Shown: positions 9,015 to 16,427 of the stretch, piece after piece
How the letters are laid out: each line of letters opens with the position of its first letter
Numbering within the stretch: the first letter of the stretch is position 1
Source: a virus
IMG/VR virus record: IMGVR_UViG_3300025648_000075
Coordinates: 1 to 26,265 of that record
Length of the DNA: 26,265 nucleotides
Reading direction: 5' to 3' (one strand)
The notes under the pieces: model-generated
The model's input: only the letters and a program-made list of their open reading frames with translations
What the model was told of the DNA's origin: nothing
Database searches by the model: none
Made by a program: the position numbers and the translations under genes

Positions 9015-9281
9015 TTATTTATGGATTAATACTATCACTCTACTAGCTATCATTTGCACACTAAAGGGCATAGCATAGTCTGGATTACAACTCTTATACG
9101 TTAGTATTTGTTTGTAATTTAATAAGTCGTTAACTAGTTCACCTGATATATATTTGTTTAAAGAAAATACAATATTATTATATTGATCATTAGCTAAATC
9201 AGTTAGCTTACAATTAATATCATTTAATAATGCAGGTATACTAGCACACTCTATACAATCTGTTAATCTTGTGTATAACAT
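9015..9281 (-). CDS. Small conserved-looking structural-module protein (88 aa)
   Basis: A small, mostly helical protein with Cys at residues 9, 12, 24 and 65. Motifs include ECASIPALLNDINCKL near the start and LLNYKQILTYKSCNPDYA in the middle, ending in a hydrophobic beta/helix segment (QMIASRVIVLI). I recognise the pattern as frequent beside tail genes of aquatic Bacteroidota phages, but know no function. Its start lies inside the preceding zinc-ribbon gene (41-base overlap), which suggests translational coupling. The collar-fibre gene follows after 7 bases. It might be a fibre-assembly or linker protein, which is speculation from position. Confidence 0.55.
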   Translation of the reverse strand: MLYTRLTDCIECASIPALLNDINCKLTDLANDQYNNIVFSLNKYISGELVNDLLNYKQILTYKSCNPDYAMPFSVQMIASRVIVLIHK

Positions 9282-9393
9282 TTTTTATTCTTTGAGCTAC
9301 TTGTTTTGACTTGTAATTACAAGCTGAACATAAGCCATTAATTAATTGACATCCACATCCAACTTGGATGCCACATTCTCTACAGTTTGCCAT
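9241..9393 (-). CDS. 50-aa Cys-rich zinc-ribbon-like protein
   Basis: A short gene with ATG at 9391-9393 and TAG at 9241-9243. Six cysteines occur in the first half: C4-x2-C7, C13-x-C15 and C22-x2-C25, with the core GCGCQLINGLCSAC, followed by a basic helix. The spacing suggests one or two metal-binding knuckles. It starts one base from the stop of the upstream gene and overlaps the downstream gene by 41 bases in another frame. The motif pattern and tight packing argue that it is real despite its size. Role unknown; small zinc ribbons in this setting may help fold or chaperone structural proteins. Confidence 0.68.
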   Translation of the reverse strand: MANCRECGIQVGCGCQLINGLCSACNYKSKQVAQRIKNVIHKINRLYRVC

Positions 9394-9394
9394 A

Positions 9395-9955
9395 TTAATA
9401 AAAGTTAATTACGTAGTTATTACCAGTACATCCACAATTATTTCTTATAAAATTGTTTAGCATGTTGTCTGCTTGTACGTATAACTTATTTGCTGTATCT
9501 ACAGCACAGTTATTAGCAGCAGCAACTGCTCCTTGTATCATAAAATAGATTGTACTTAGAGTCACCTTAGATTGTGTTCTAATTGCTGAATCACATTCCA
9601 TCATGTCAAGTTTCATAAATGCAGAATCATACTTCTCTTGTATAATGTCTATACGCATGAATGTCTTTGTTACAAAATTGGTTTGAGCAGGAGCAACAGA
9701 ATAAGTAGCAGTCCAAACTCCATCAGGAAGAGGAAGTAAGGGTTGACCTGATGTGCTAAGTCCTAATGTAAGTGAGTTATAAGTATTAAAACTCAACGGT
9801 GTAAAAGGAAGAACCACAGGTGTTGTATATCCTGGAATAATAAAACTCATACTAGGACTGGTAACAGTAGGAGGGTTAGTATCATAAATTGATATATCCG
9901 CTATACCTAATGTATTTGCAGTGTAAGTATTTATTACTAAAAAATCTAAAGTCAT
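9395..9955 (-). CDS. Structural-module protein of unknown function (186 aa)
   Basis: The frame is open from a GTG at 10003, but that start lies inside a terminator hairpin. The ATG at 9953-9955 (MTLDFLVINTYTANT) lies just after the hairpin and is preferred. The N-terminal half (1-95) is beta-rich with a Pro/Thr/Ser-rich surface (IPGYTTPVVLPFTPL). The C-terminal half is helical with Cys-containing segments (MMECDSAIR, NNCAVDTANKLYVQADNML, NNCGCTGNNY). No membrane helix. It follows the abundant 386-aa protein, separated by the terminator, so it should be made at a lower level. Probably virion- or assembly-related from context only. Confidence 0.55.
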   Translation of the reverse strand: MTLDFLVINTYTANTLGIADISIYDTNPPTVTSPSMSFIIPGYTTPVVLPFTPLSFNTYNSLTLGLSTSGQPLLPLPDGVWTATYSVAPAQTNFVTKTFMRIDIIQEKYDSAFMKLDMMECDSAIRTQSKVTLSTIYFMIQGAVAAANNCAVDTANKLYVQADNMLNNFIRNNCGCTGNNYVINFY

Positions 9956-9960
9956 CTTAT

Positions 9961-10013
9961 TTAAAATAAAAATACCAGAGGATTTGAGAATTAATCCTCT
10001 CACCCTCTGGTAT
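9961..10013 (-). terminator. Rho-independent terminator after the 386-aa structural gene
   Basis: On the minus strand a perfect 10-bp stem (10004-10013 with 9972-9981) with an inner GAGA/TCTC pairing is followed directly by a T-rich run (TTTTATTTTAA). It starts 28 bases past the stop at 10041. No promoter is visible before the next gene, so partial read-through is likely. Confidence 0.82.
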
Positions 10014-10040
10014 AGGTTATATGATACCTACTTTATTCTA

Positions 10041-11201
10041 TTAAGGAATCAAAGTAGTTGTTGAAGTTGTTGTACTAGTACTAGAAGTAGAGCTGGTAGT
10101 GGTTGTTGTTACACAAGCATTATCAGAAGCTACAGCACCTAAAGCAGCAACTAAGATAGCTTCGATTGCAGAAGTGTATCCTTGAGGAACAGCAATTATT
10201 GAACTACTATCTTCTTGAATATAAGCACCCCATTCGTAAGCAGATTTGTCAAACGCATTATACTTAATGTAATAAGTATCGTACGTAGTACCAGTTGATA
10301 CCCAAGATTCAAAGTTCTCATTGTAACCAACCATTCTGTATAAATGTTTCAAATATCCAGCTTGGTAGCTATAAAAGTTCTTTTCTAATTGTTGAATCTC
10401 AGCAGCTGTACCAGTTGCATAAGAAGAACGTTGAATGATAACAGGTTCAGCAACAAAGTTACATCTGTCAGCAACAATAAAGTCAGCAGTTGTAGCAGGA
10501 CCAGAATAAACGAAGGTACGGAAATAGAACCTATCGTATTCAAAAGGATCTGCAGCAACATCACAAGGTTGTCCATAAACAGTTAATGGTTTACCAGTGA
10601 TTTGTAAAACAGCAGTTTGATCATCACCAATTCTTTCAAATGTGTAGAAAGTGTTGAAGCTAATGTTATCTGGGTTGTCACCAGGAGCTTGTTGTGTTAA
10701 CTTAATGATGAAAGCATCAATTAAAGCAGGAACATCAACATCAGTGCAAGGGTTTCCACCACAATCGCAACAAGGAGCTTGAACAGTTACACTACGAGTG
10801 AAACCATTAAAGTACAATGTGTCAACATAGCTAGAAAATCCACGTAAAGTTAAAGTTACAATATCACCACATTTAACTGTCCAACCACCAACTTGAGTGA
10901 TTTGGTTAGCTGCTGTAGGACATCCATTAACTTTGTACCATTGAGTTACGTTAGTACCGTAAGCTGAATTGTTGATACCAGAGATTTTGTCTGAACGTTT
11001 AGATCCTTGTAAATAGGTATTAACTCTACCTTGTGCTAAATAGAAGTAGGGAGATGCAGCAATGTTACCTGAAGTGGCAACTGTGTAATCGCTTTTGAAA
11101 ATCCCAAACTGACCAGCTGTTAAATTTTGTGTAGATCCAGAGCTAGGTAGAGTATTTCCTACTGGAACCACAAAGAGCGTGGTTAATGAAAAATCGGCCA
11201 T
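10041..11201 (-). CDS. Abundant structural protein with Cys-rich centre and Thr/Ser C-terminal tail (386 aa)
   Basis: Begins MADFSLTTLFVVPVGNTLPS and is beta-rich throughout. A tight Cys cluster lies near residues 143-152 (APCCDCGGNPC), and single Cys at about 94, 110, 214 and 247. The last 22 residues are almost all Thr/Ser, ending LIP. Arginine is often encoded by CGT here, as in the capsid gene, while many neighbours prefer AGA. This, with a strong terminator directly downstream, suggests high expression, so a major virion component (decoration, head fibre or major tail protein) is plausible. The Thr/Ser tail resembles linkers that join two domains in the genes at 6651 and 7189; here nothing follows it, so a terminal domain may have been lost or the tail itself may be exposed. 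Confidence 0.62.
   Translation of the reverse strand: MADFSLTTLFVVPVGNTLPSSGSTQNLTAGQFGIFKSDYTVATSGNIAASPYFYLAQGRVNTYLQGSKRSDKISGINNSAYGTNVTQWYKVNGCPTAANQITQVGGWTVKCGDIVTLTLRGFSSYVDTLYFNGFTRSVTVQAPCCDCGGNPCTDVDVPALIDAFIIKLTQQAPGDNPDNISFNTFYTFERIGDDQTAVLQITGKPLTVYGQPCDVAADPFEYDRFYFRTFVYSGPATTADFIVADRCNFVAEPVIIQRSSYATGTAAEIQQLEKNFYSYQAGYLKHLYRMVGYNENFESWVSTGTTYDTYYIKYNAFDKSAYEWGAYIQEDSSSIIAVPQGYTSAIEAILVAALGAVASDNACVTTTTTSSTSSTSTTTSTTTLIP
10052..10111 (-). repeat. Thr/Ser-coding triplet repeat at the end of the 386-aa structural gene
   Basis: About 60 bases of imperfect ACN/TCN/AGT triplets on the minus strand encoding the C-terminal tail, similar to the tracts at 6891-6942 and 7481-7609. Confidence 0.8.
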
Positions 11202-11226
11202 TGTTTTTTATTTAAATTGTAAAAAA

Positions 11227-11958
11227 TTATTCGTTTGTTTGTATTCTATATATTGAACTTTGCATAGCACCTTGGTTCTCTGTATACATTGCTAGGTTCT
11301 GAACTGTTAAATCTAATAGTTCATCCTCTAAATATAATTCAAGTTCACAATCACTATCTATTGAATCTGTTCCATCAAATCTTACATAACCAACTTTATC
11401 TATATACTGAGGATACCTCATATATGAAATGTTAATTGAAGTTGGTGTGAATGTTCCATCTGTGTATATATTCACTTCATCTGTTGACAAGAAGATAAAT
11501 GTTTCTTGATATTCAAAAGATGGCTTATAGTGATCGTTAGTTAAAAGAAACTGTAAGTCAGAATGTTTAGCTAAGTCTCTATTTATAAATACTTTTCTGT
11601 TAACACATGGACCTTTATCTGCTAATAAATAAGCATCAATATAAAACATATACATTGGAACCAATGAATGTATATCCGCACCCCACTGATTCAAGTCAGC
11701 ATTCTTTAGATATAAAGGAAGGGGCTGGTGATTATATGTAATGATTAAACTTTGTAGGTCTTCATAACGCTTTCTAAAAGCATCTAAACCTAAACCCGAA
11801 GCTGTACTAAACCCATCAACCTTTTGCTTAATCAACTTGATCTGAGCTTCATTTAAAGCTAATATCTTATCTTCTAAGTTAATCTGTTGATGTTCGTTTG
11901 TTGATAGTTTATTTAGTTTCTGGTCAATTTTATATAATAAACTATCTACAGGGATCAT
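11227..11958 (-). CDS. Ring/connector-like virion protein (243 aa)
   Basis: Residues 1-60 are helical and coiled-coil-like (KIDQKLNKLSTNEHQQINLE). The middle (80-190) is mixed alpha/beta with aromatic-rich segments. The end has the adaptor-like block DCELELYLEDELLDLTVQNL, a helix that also closes the 243-aa protein at 4489-5220. This 'acidic, then L-x-D/E-L-L-D-L-T-x-Q' ending is typical of head-completion/tail-connector proteins. Its start overlaps the stop of the upstream gene by 4 bases (11955-11958, ATGA), so translation is coupled. Position soon after the capsid gene fits a ring or connector protein of a short-tailed phage. Family assignment is by pattern. Confidence 0.58.
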   Translation of the reverse strand: MIPVDSLLYKIDQKLNKLSTNEHQQINLEDKILALNEAQIKLIKQKVDGFSTASGLGLDAFRKRYEDLQSLIITYNHQPLPLYLKNADLNQWGADIHSLVPMYMFYIDAYLLADKGPCVNRKVFINRDLAKHSDLQFLLTNDHYKPSFEYQETFIFLSTDEVNIYTDGTFTPTSINISYMRYPQYIDKVGYVRFDGTDSIDSDCELELYLEDELLDLTVQNLAMYTENQGAMQSSIYRIQTNE

Positions 11959-12923
11959 ACAGAAGCTAGTTTTTTAGTTTTTAATTTACCTTCTAGAGTT
12001 AATAGTTGATCTTGGTTATCTTCATCAGCAAGTATTTTCACTAAATCATCTTCATCTTTTGCTATTTCAAAATCACCTTCATAAACTTTACCATTAGGCT
12101 TTGATCTATATATTGAGTGTGCGATTGCTTGTTTTACTAAATCTTTAATATGGAGTAAGTTTTCTTTCATGTCTGCAAATCTACCAAAGATTTCTACAGG
12201 GTTTAAGCCTGCATATTTGCCATTCTTGAATTCTGTTTGTTTCAATAGGTTATCCACTTGGTTATACACCACTTCTTCTTTAGTATCATCACTAACAGGA
12301 AGTCCTAATAAGCGAGCTACCTTCTTCTTTTTCTCAGGAGTCATAGCATCAAACTTAATGATTGCTTTATTGATCAACTGTTTCTTCTTATACATCACTG
12401 CATTTTCAATCTCATCATCAGCTACATAGAACTGTATATCTGCAGGATATTCACCACGTTCCCAAGCTTGATAGCTGGAAGCAATTGTTGGATGAACTCT
12501 TAACCATGCAAAAGCTAACTCTTGAAAAGGTTGTGAAAAATCAAAATAGTTATCACCATCCATAAGTTTCACAGGCTGTACATGCGTAGGATCATCTGTA
12601 GAAGTTGATAAACCATAGTTCCAAAATGAAGATCTAGGACCTAAGTCAATATCACCTAAAGCAAGTTCAAGCTTCTTTCTTAAATCTGTTACTCTTTCTA
12701 TTTCTAATTCTCTTTCTACTTTATCACCAATACGTCTAATATAAGAAGCATTAGCATCAAGTCCTGTTCTGTACTGACCATCTAGTTCTTTGTAAGGATA
12801 TTTGAAAACTCCTGTACCAGGAATTCTTGTCATACCTTTCTGAGCAAGGCCACCTTGCATTGTTTGTAACTGAGAACTGTTGTAATCTTTCTTAATAGTT
12901 GAGATTTTTCCTATTTTTCCCAT
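11955..12923 (-). CDS. Structural protein encoded after the capsid gene (322 aa)
   Basis: A soluble, charged protein. The Gly/Gln-rich N-terminus (MGKIGKISTIKKDYNSSQLQ) includes IPGTGVFKYPYKELDG. Charged helices follow (KVERELEIERVTDLRKKLEL, about 69-88), then an aromatic block with FSQPFQELAFAWLRVHPTI (about 129-147). The C-terminus is helical and acidic and ends in a basic tail (KLKTKKLASV). No enzyme motif was seen. It sits directly after the HNH insertion, in the place where related phages carry a virion structural or cargo protein after the major capsid gene, and is coupled by a 4-base overlap to the connector gene. Likely virion-associated; specific role unknown. Confidence 0.58.
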   Translation of the reverse strand: MGKIGKISTIKKDYNSSQLQTMQGGLAQKGMTRIPGTGVFKYPYKELDGQYRTGLDANASYIRRIGDKVERELEIERVTDLRKKLELALGDIDLGPRSSFWNYGLSTSTDDPTHVQPVKLMDGDNYFDFSQPFQELAFAWLRVHPTIASSYQAWERGEYPADIQFYVADDEIENAVMYKKKQLINKAIIKFDAMTPEKKKKVARLLGLPVSDDTKEEVVYNQVDNLLKQTEFKNGKYAGLNPVEIFGRFADMKENLLHIKDLVKQAIAHSIYRSKPNGKVYEGDFEIAKDEDDLVKILADEDNQDQLLTLEGKLKTKKLASV

Positions 12924-12944
12924 AATGTAATTGTTTGTTTTTTA

Positions 12945-13253
12945 TTATTGGTTTATTTTATTATTTCTTCTTTCATGTGTAACAATTCTATGACAATTAC
13001 AACATCTTATTTCACATTTATCAATTTCATCTTTTATAAGTTCTAATTTGTAAGCTTTTGTTACCATATGAGAAACATGATATAATTTAACACCTCTTAC
13101 ATGATCAAACTCTAAAACTCTAATATCTGAATTCCCACAGTCTACACATGATTTATTTTCCAAATAATTTTTAACATACAATTTATTTCTGAGAATGGAC
13201 TTATCCCTACTTCTTTTTTGAATTTCGTAGGTATTCCATTTTTCCTTACCCAT
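12945..13253 (-). CDS. Small HNH endonuclease, free-standing homing-type (102 aa)
   Basis: A compact HNH nuclease. C36-x2-C39 and C84-x2-C87 make a structural zinc site, D50-H51 (LEFDHVRG) gives the first HNH histidine, and C87-H88-x4-H93 (NCHRIVTHERR) supplies the later part of the motif. The N-terminus is basic and helical, suited to DNA contact. About 100 residues is a normal length for phage homing endonucleases. It interrupts an otherwise tight run of head genes between the capsid gene and the 322-aa gene and follows a GC-rich structured stretch, which suggests a mobile insertion. It probably cuts the same site in related phages lacking it and so spreads. An intron is not proved: both flanking genes look complete. 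Confidence 0.85.
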   Translation of the reverse strand: MGKEKWNTYEIQKRSRDKSILRNKLYVKNYLENKSCVDCGNSDIRVLEFDHVRGVKLYHVSHMVTKAYKLELIKDEIDKCEIRCCNCHRIVTHERRNNKINQ

Positions 13254-13281
13254 ATGTAGTTTATTTTATTTGGTTTGTTTG

Positions 13282-13384
13282 CAGATGGTGTTCGGTGAAG
13301 AACAGGGCAGCAAACCTATAATTTGTTCCCCCATCTGTATTTGAGAAGACTCCCCCAGGGGTTGCCTGGGGGGTAATTCTTCTC
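13282..13384 (-). ncRNA. Candidate structured RNA between the capsid and HNH genes
   Basis: A GC-rich island in an AT-rich genome with nested pairings. A long hairpin has GAGAAGA/TCTTCTC (13343-13349 with 13378-13384) enclosing CCCCCAGG/CCTGGGGG (13352-13359 with 13365-13372). A compact three-way junction follows: CAGATGG/CCATCTG (13282-13288 with 13331-13337) encloses TGTTC/GAACA (13289-13293 with 13300-13304) and GGG..CAAA / TTTG..CCC (13305-13314 with 13322-13330). No unpaired bases remain at the junction. There is no T-run, so it is not a plain terminator. It could be a capsid mRNA 3'-end stabiliser or an element tied to the HNH gene. A 65-codon frame starting at a TTG (13261-13458) also spans it. 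Confidence 0.5.
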
Positions 13385-13435
13385 GGTATGTTGACTAGTG
13401 AGCTGTTCTTATGGTAAGCCACACCAGTACTGTTA

Positions 13436-14989
13436 TTAGAACTGTGGTATTTCTTCAATCAAAACTGTACGAGACAAATCTTCAATGAATACATCACAAC
13501 GATCCTTCATCCAAATTTCATAACCAGGAAATTTATTAGCAGAACTCATACCCTGAGATTTAGCAAAACCTAAGTGGTGACGAGTACCATCAATATAACC
13601 CCAAGTCATAGAAGGAGCACCTTTCATACGTACTTCACGAATGTTATTAACCATTGAACCATCGCTCATAGGACTAACATCAAATACCATGAATACAGGT
13701 GTAGATTTTTTGTTCTGACCAAACTCTAAGTTTGTTTGTGGTAAATCTAATTCTTTTAAGTGAATCAATTCAACACGACCAGTTTCACGAGTAACCATTG
13801 CATCGAATGCAAAGTTATAAGTGATATGCTGACCTTCACCTTGCATGTAACGGTTACCGCTATCTGCCATGAAAGTTAAACCAGAATTTAAAGCGTCATT
13901 CTTTAAAGCTTGTTGGAATACATCAAAACCAGCTTCATTAGTGTACATCTTAACTCTACGATCCTTAACATCAACACGTCTGTAGAACAAATCACCAAAA
14001 ACCGAACGAATCAAGTTAGCAGTGAACTCACCACGATTGTATTGTACTAAGTTACCATTGTTACGCATTCTGTGGTATACACCAGCAGATGTACGTTTTA
14101 ATTCTTGTTTAGAACCATTAGTTTTAACGGTACCAGGTCTAGCCCAGATCATACGTTTAACTTTTAATTCTAACATAGATTTACGCATCCAGAATTCAAT
14201 GAACGGTTCCCATTTAACATCATTACGAGTTAAAGGTAATTGGTTCCTACGTTGAGGAGCATATACTAAGATGTCTAGTGGTTTACCAGAAGCATCACGC
14301 ATCATTTTATCATCAGCCCATTCAGTAATTTTGTGCTCATAACCATATGCAGAACCTAAAGATTCAAACATTGTGATTTGTTCACCCAAACGAGGAAGAC
14401 CTAATAAATCTTGGTCAAACTCACCGATAGCAGCATCAACTAGTTCTAATTCGATACCCACTTTCAAGAAGGTTGAATTTACATAGTCAACTGTTGGATT
14501 ATCAGTTACAAGAGTAAAGCTGTACAAATATCCTACGTTCCAAGGAACTGGATCTTTAACTACATAGAAACGAGGACCATATTGACGAGTACCTACAGAT
14601 ACAATTGCATTTTTAGAGAACTCATTAGTGTCAATCACTAAAGAGAATTCTTGTCCATCAATACCAGGTTTGTCTAAATCTAGAGTGCTGGTAGGAACAT
14701 CAATAATCTTAGGGAACTTGTAAGGTACTTGTACCTGCCACTTCCAAGCATCACTGTTGTTATCAATATAGTAAGGAGTGCTCTTGTTAATCATATCCAA
14801 GAAGTCATTACTGTAAAGAGAACTCTGAGTGTACAAACTGATAATTTTCTTATCATAGTCTGCTGGTTCAGTTGAGTGAAAGCTTTCCAAGTGGTTTGAA
14901 TCTGTTAATTTACCTACAGCACGCTTATCCATTGAAGCGACCCTAGCGTAAGTAAAACCAGTTAAACCTGGAATTGTCTGAATTGCCAT
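13436..14989 (-). CDS. Major capsid protein (517 aa)
   Basis: Length, position (after a scaffold-like protein, downstream of portal and terminase) and expression signs point to the major capsid protein, expected to have the HK97 fold. The N-terminus (1-60) is helical and charged. The long middle is mixed, with beta segments such as QYGPRFYVVKDPVPWNVGYL (about 153-172), and the latter half has blocks typical of coat proteins (FEPFIEFWMRK-like helix; DGSMVNNIREVRMKGAPSM near the end). Arginine is often CGT and the codons look selected for high output. It ends VLIEEIPQF with TAA at 13436-13438. Its start is 32 bases after the scaffold stop, in an A/T-rich leader without Shine-Dalgarno, as is usual in Bacteroidota. 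Direct homology was not tested. Confidence 0.82.
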   Translation of the reverse strand: MAIQTIPGLTGFTYARVASMDKRAVGKLTDSNHLESFHSTEPADYDKKIISLYTQSSLYSNDFLDMINKSTPYYIDNNSDAWKWQVQVPYKFPKIIDVPTSTLDLDKPGIDGQEFSLVIDTNEFSKNAIVSVGTRQYGPRFYVVKDPVPWNVGYLYSFTLVTDNPTVDYVNSTFLKVGIELELVDAAIGEFDQDLLGLPRLGEQITMFESLGSAYGYEHKITEWADDKMMRDASGKPLDILVYAPQRRNQLPLTRNDVKWEPFIEFWMRKSMLELKVKRMIWARPGTVKTNGSKQELKRTSAGVYHRMRNNGNLVQYNRGEFTANLIRSVFGDLFYRRVDVKDRRVKMYTNEAGFDVFQQALKNDALNSGLTFMADSGNRYMQGEGQHITYNFAFDAMVTRETGRVELIHLKELDLPQTNLEFGQNKKSTPVFMVFDVSPMSDGSMVNNIREVRMKGAPSMTWGYIDGTRHHLGFAKSQGMSSANKFPGYEIWMKDRCDVFIEDLSRTVLIEEIPQF

Positions 14990-15021
14990 TGTGTTATTTT
15001 TTTAATTTTTGTTATATAAAT

Positions 15022-16290
15022 TTATTGAAACCATGATGTATTCTTGACAGGAGCTTTAGATTTAATAGCACTCTTACTCGCCTGTCTAGCTACTTCTCCA
15101 AACAATTCATTAGATTTTTTGGTGATACCAGCCTTTTGAATTGTAGAGAGAGTAGGATCTTTTTCTAATATCTTCATTAGTAAAGCCATCTTAACTTTCT
15201 TTTCATGATTCTCAGGACGTTTAAGTTCCAGAATAGTACGATCGAAATCTGTGAGTGTTTCTCCAGTGGGTGTTTTGTACTTATCTGTTACTAAGAAATC
15301 TTGTAGTTCACCAGCCAATTTAGGATTGAGAGCAATACCATCAAACTCTTTAGCTTTCAACTTCTCTTGTAGAATGTTACTTACATTCTGCTGATACTGT
15401 TGTTTAATAACTTGTTGTTGTTGTAATTGTACTTCTCTTTGTTGTTCTAGTTGCTGAAGCTTTGCAGCTTCTTTTTTAACCAACACTTTATGATTTCTAG
15501 TTGCAACTGTTTCTAGATCACCATAATTTTTAAGTCTTTCTATTTCTGTTGTAACATCTTCAGGTTCATAACCTTGATCAGCTAGAGCCTGTTTGATCAC
15601 TGATATTTGATTTGCTTCATCAGCAAGATCCATTTCAGCAAAAGATTGTATTTTATTGAATGTACCAAAGTATTCTTTAGGATCAACTCCCTTTACAAAT
15701 ATGGCATCAAATGCTTGTTGATAATCTTCTCCAAATTGACCTATGAAGTTATTTACCACTTCAATAGCTCCTTTCTTTTTCTCTGCATTGAATCTTTCTA
15801 AGAATTCTTCAGGAGTAGAAACTATTGCTTCTTCTTCATCATCATCTTTAGAAAACACTCCTAACTTATATAGATCTTTTGAAAGAGCTGCGAACTGATT
15901 AGGTTCTTCTTCTCCTTCTGTATCTTCTTCAGATGTACTATCAGCTACTTCCTGTAAAGTTTTCTTTGCAGGTTTAGCTGGTGTAGTTTCTTCCTCTCCT
16001 TCTTCCTCATCTTCATCTCCTAATAGGAAATCTTGAATTGATTTAGATGCATCTTCCTTTTCATTTGTATCTTCTGCTTTTGTATCTGGAATAACAGATT
16101 TAGCAGGAGCTTTCTTTGCAGGAGCTGCAGGAGCAGGTTCGTCTTTAATATCTTGAATATCGTCAGGATTAGTTGTGGATGTTTCTGGTGCAAACAAGTC
16201 ATTTAAAAGTTCTTGACTTCCTGTACCAAACTCCATAGTATTTTCAATACTGAAGTTTCCCATTTGGGGAGTATCTAGATTTTCAGCCAT
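15022..16290 (-). CDS. Scaffold-like head assembly protein (422 aa)
   Basis: The first 150 residues are low-complexity and very acidic, with Ala/Pro/Lys stretches and runs such as DEDEEEGEEE. The centre (about 160-260) is helical. Residues 270-310 form a Gln/Lys-rich coiled coil (KLQQLEQQREVQLQQQQ). The C-terminus is basic (KSAIKSKAPVKNTSWFQ). An acidic, coiled-coil protein with a basic end directly upstream of the capsid gene is the classic layout of a scaffolding protein, which guides capsid assembly and then leaves or is cleaved. It has its own promoter at 16322-16352, separating the scaffold-capsid pair from the terminase-portal-SPFH block. No protease motif was seen. Confidence 0.75.
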   Translation of the reverse strand: MAENLDTPQMGNFSIENTMEFGTGSQELLNDLFAPETSTTNPDDIQDIKDEPAPAAPAKKAPAKSVIPDTKAEDTNEKEDASKSIQDFLLGDEDEEEGEEETTPAKPAKKTLQEVADSTSEEDTEGEEEPNQFAALSKDLYKLGVFSKDDDEEEAIVSTPEEFLERFNAEKKKGAIEVVNNFIGQFGEDYQQAFDAIFVKGVDPKEYFGTFNKIQSFAEMDLADEANQISVIKQALADQGYEPEDVTTEIERLKNYGDLETVATRNHKVLVKKEAAKLQQLEQQREVQLQQQQVIKQQYQQNVSNILQEKLKAKEFDGIALNPKLAGELQDFLVTDKYKTPTGETLTDFDRTILELKRPENHEKKVKMALLMKILEKDPTLSTIQKAGITKKSNELFGEVARQASKSAIKSKAPVKNTSWFQ

Positions 16291-16321
16291 ATGTAGTTAT
16301 ATTTATTTGGTTTTCAAGTTG

Positions 16322-16352
16322 TAAAAGTATATTACTTAATGTTAATAGCAAA
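16322..16352 (-). promoter_or_regulatory. Bacteroidota-type promoter for scaffold and capsid genes
   Basis: Minus strand: TTTG (16349-16352), 19 bases, TACTTTTA (16322-16329), matching the consensus except for the last base. It is 31 bases before the scaffold ATG in a 137-base gap, the largest within the head module. Confidence 0.6.
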
Positions 16353-16427
16353 GAGATAAGTGGTATAATGAATCATTATTCAGGATAATATAGCATTAAT
16401 ATTTTTTACTCTAATGAAAAATGTTTA

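Noticed and set aside
9956-10003. GTG start at 10003 for the gene at 9395
   Set aside because: It would put the first 16 codons inside the terminator stem; the ATG at 9955 follows the hairpin.
12945-13253. HNH gene as part of an IscB-type RNA-guided nuclease
   Set aside because: The protein is only about 100 residues and lacks a RuvC domain or bridge helix; only a plain HNH fold is supported.
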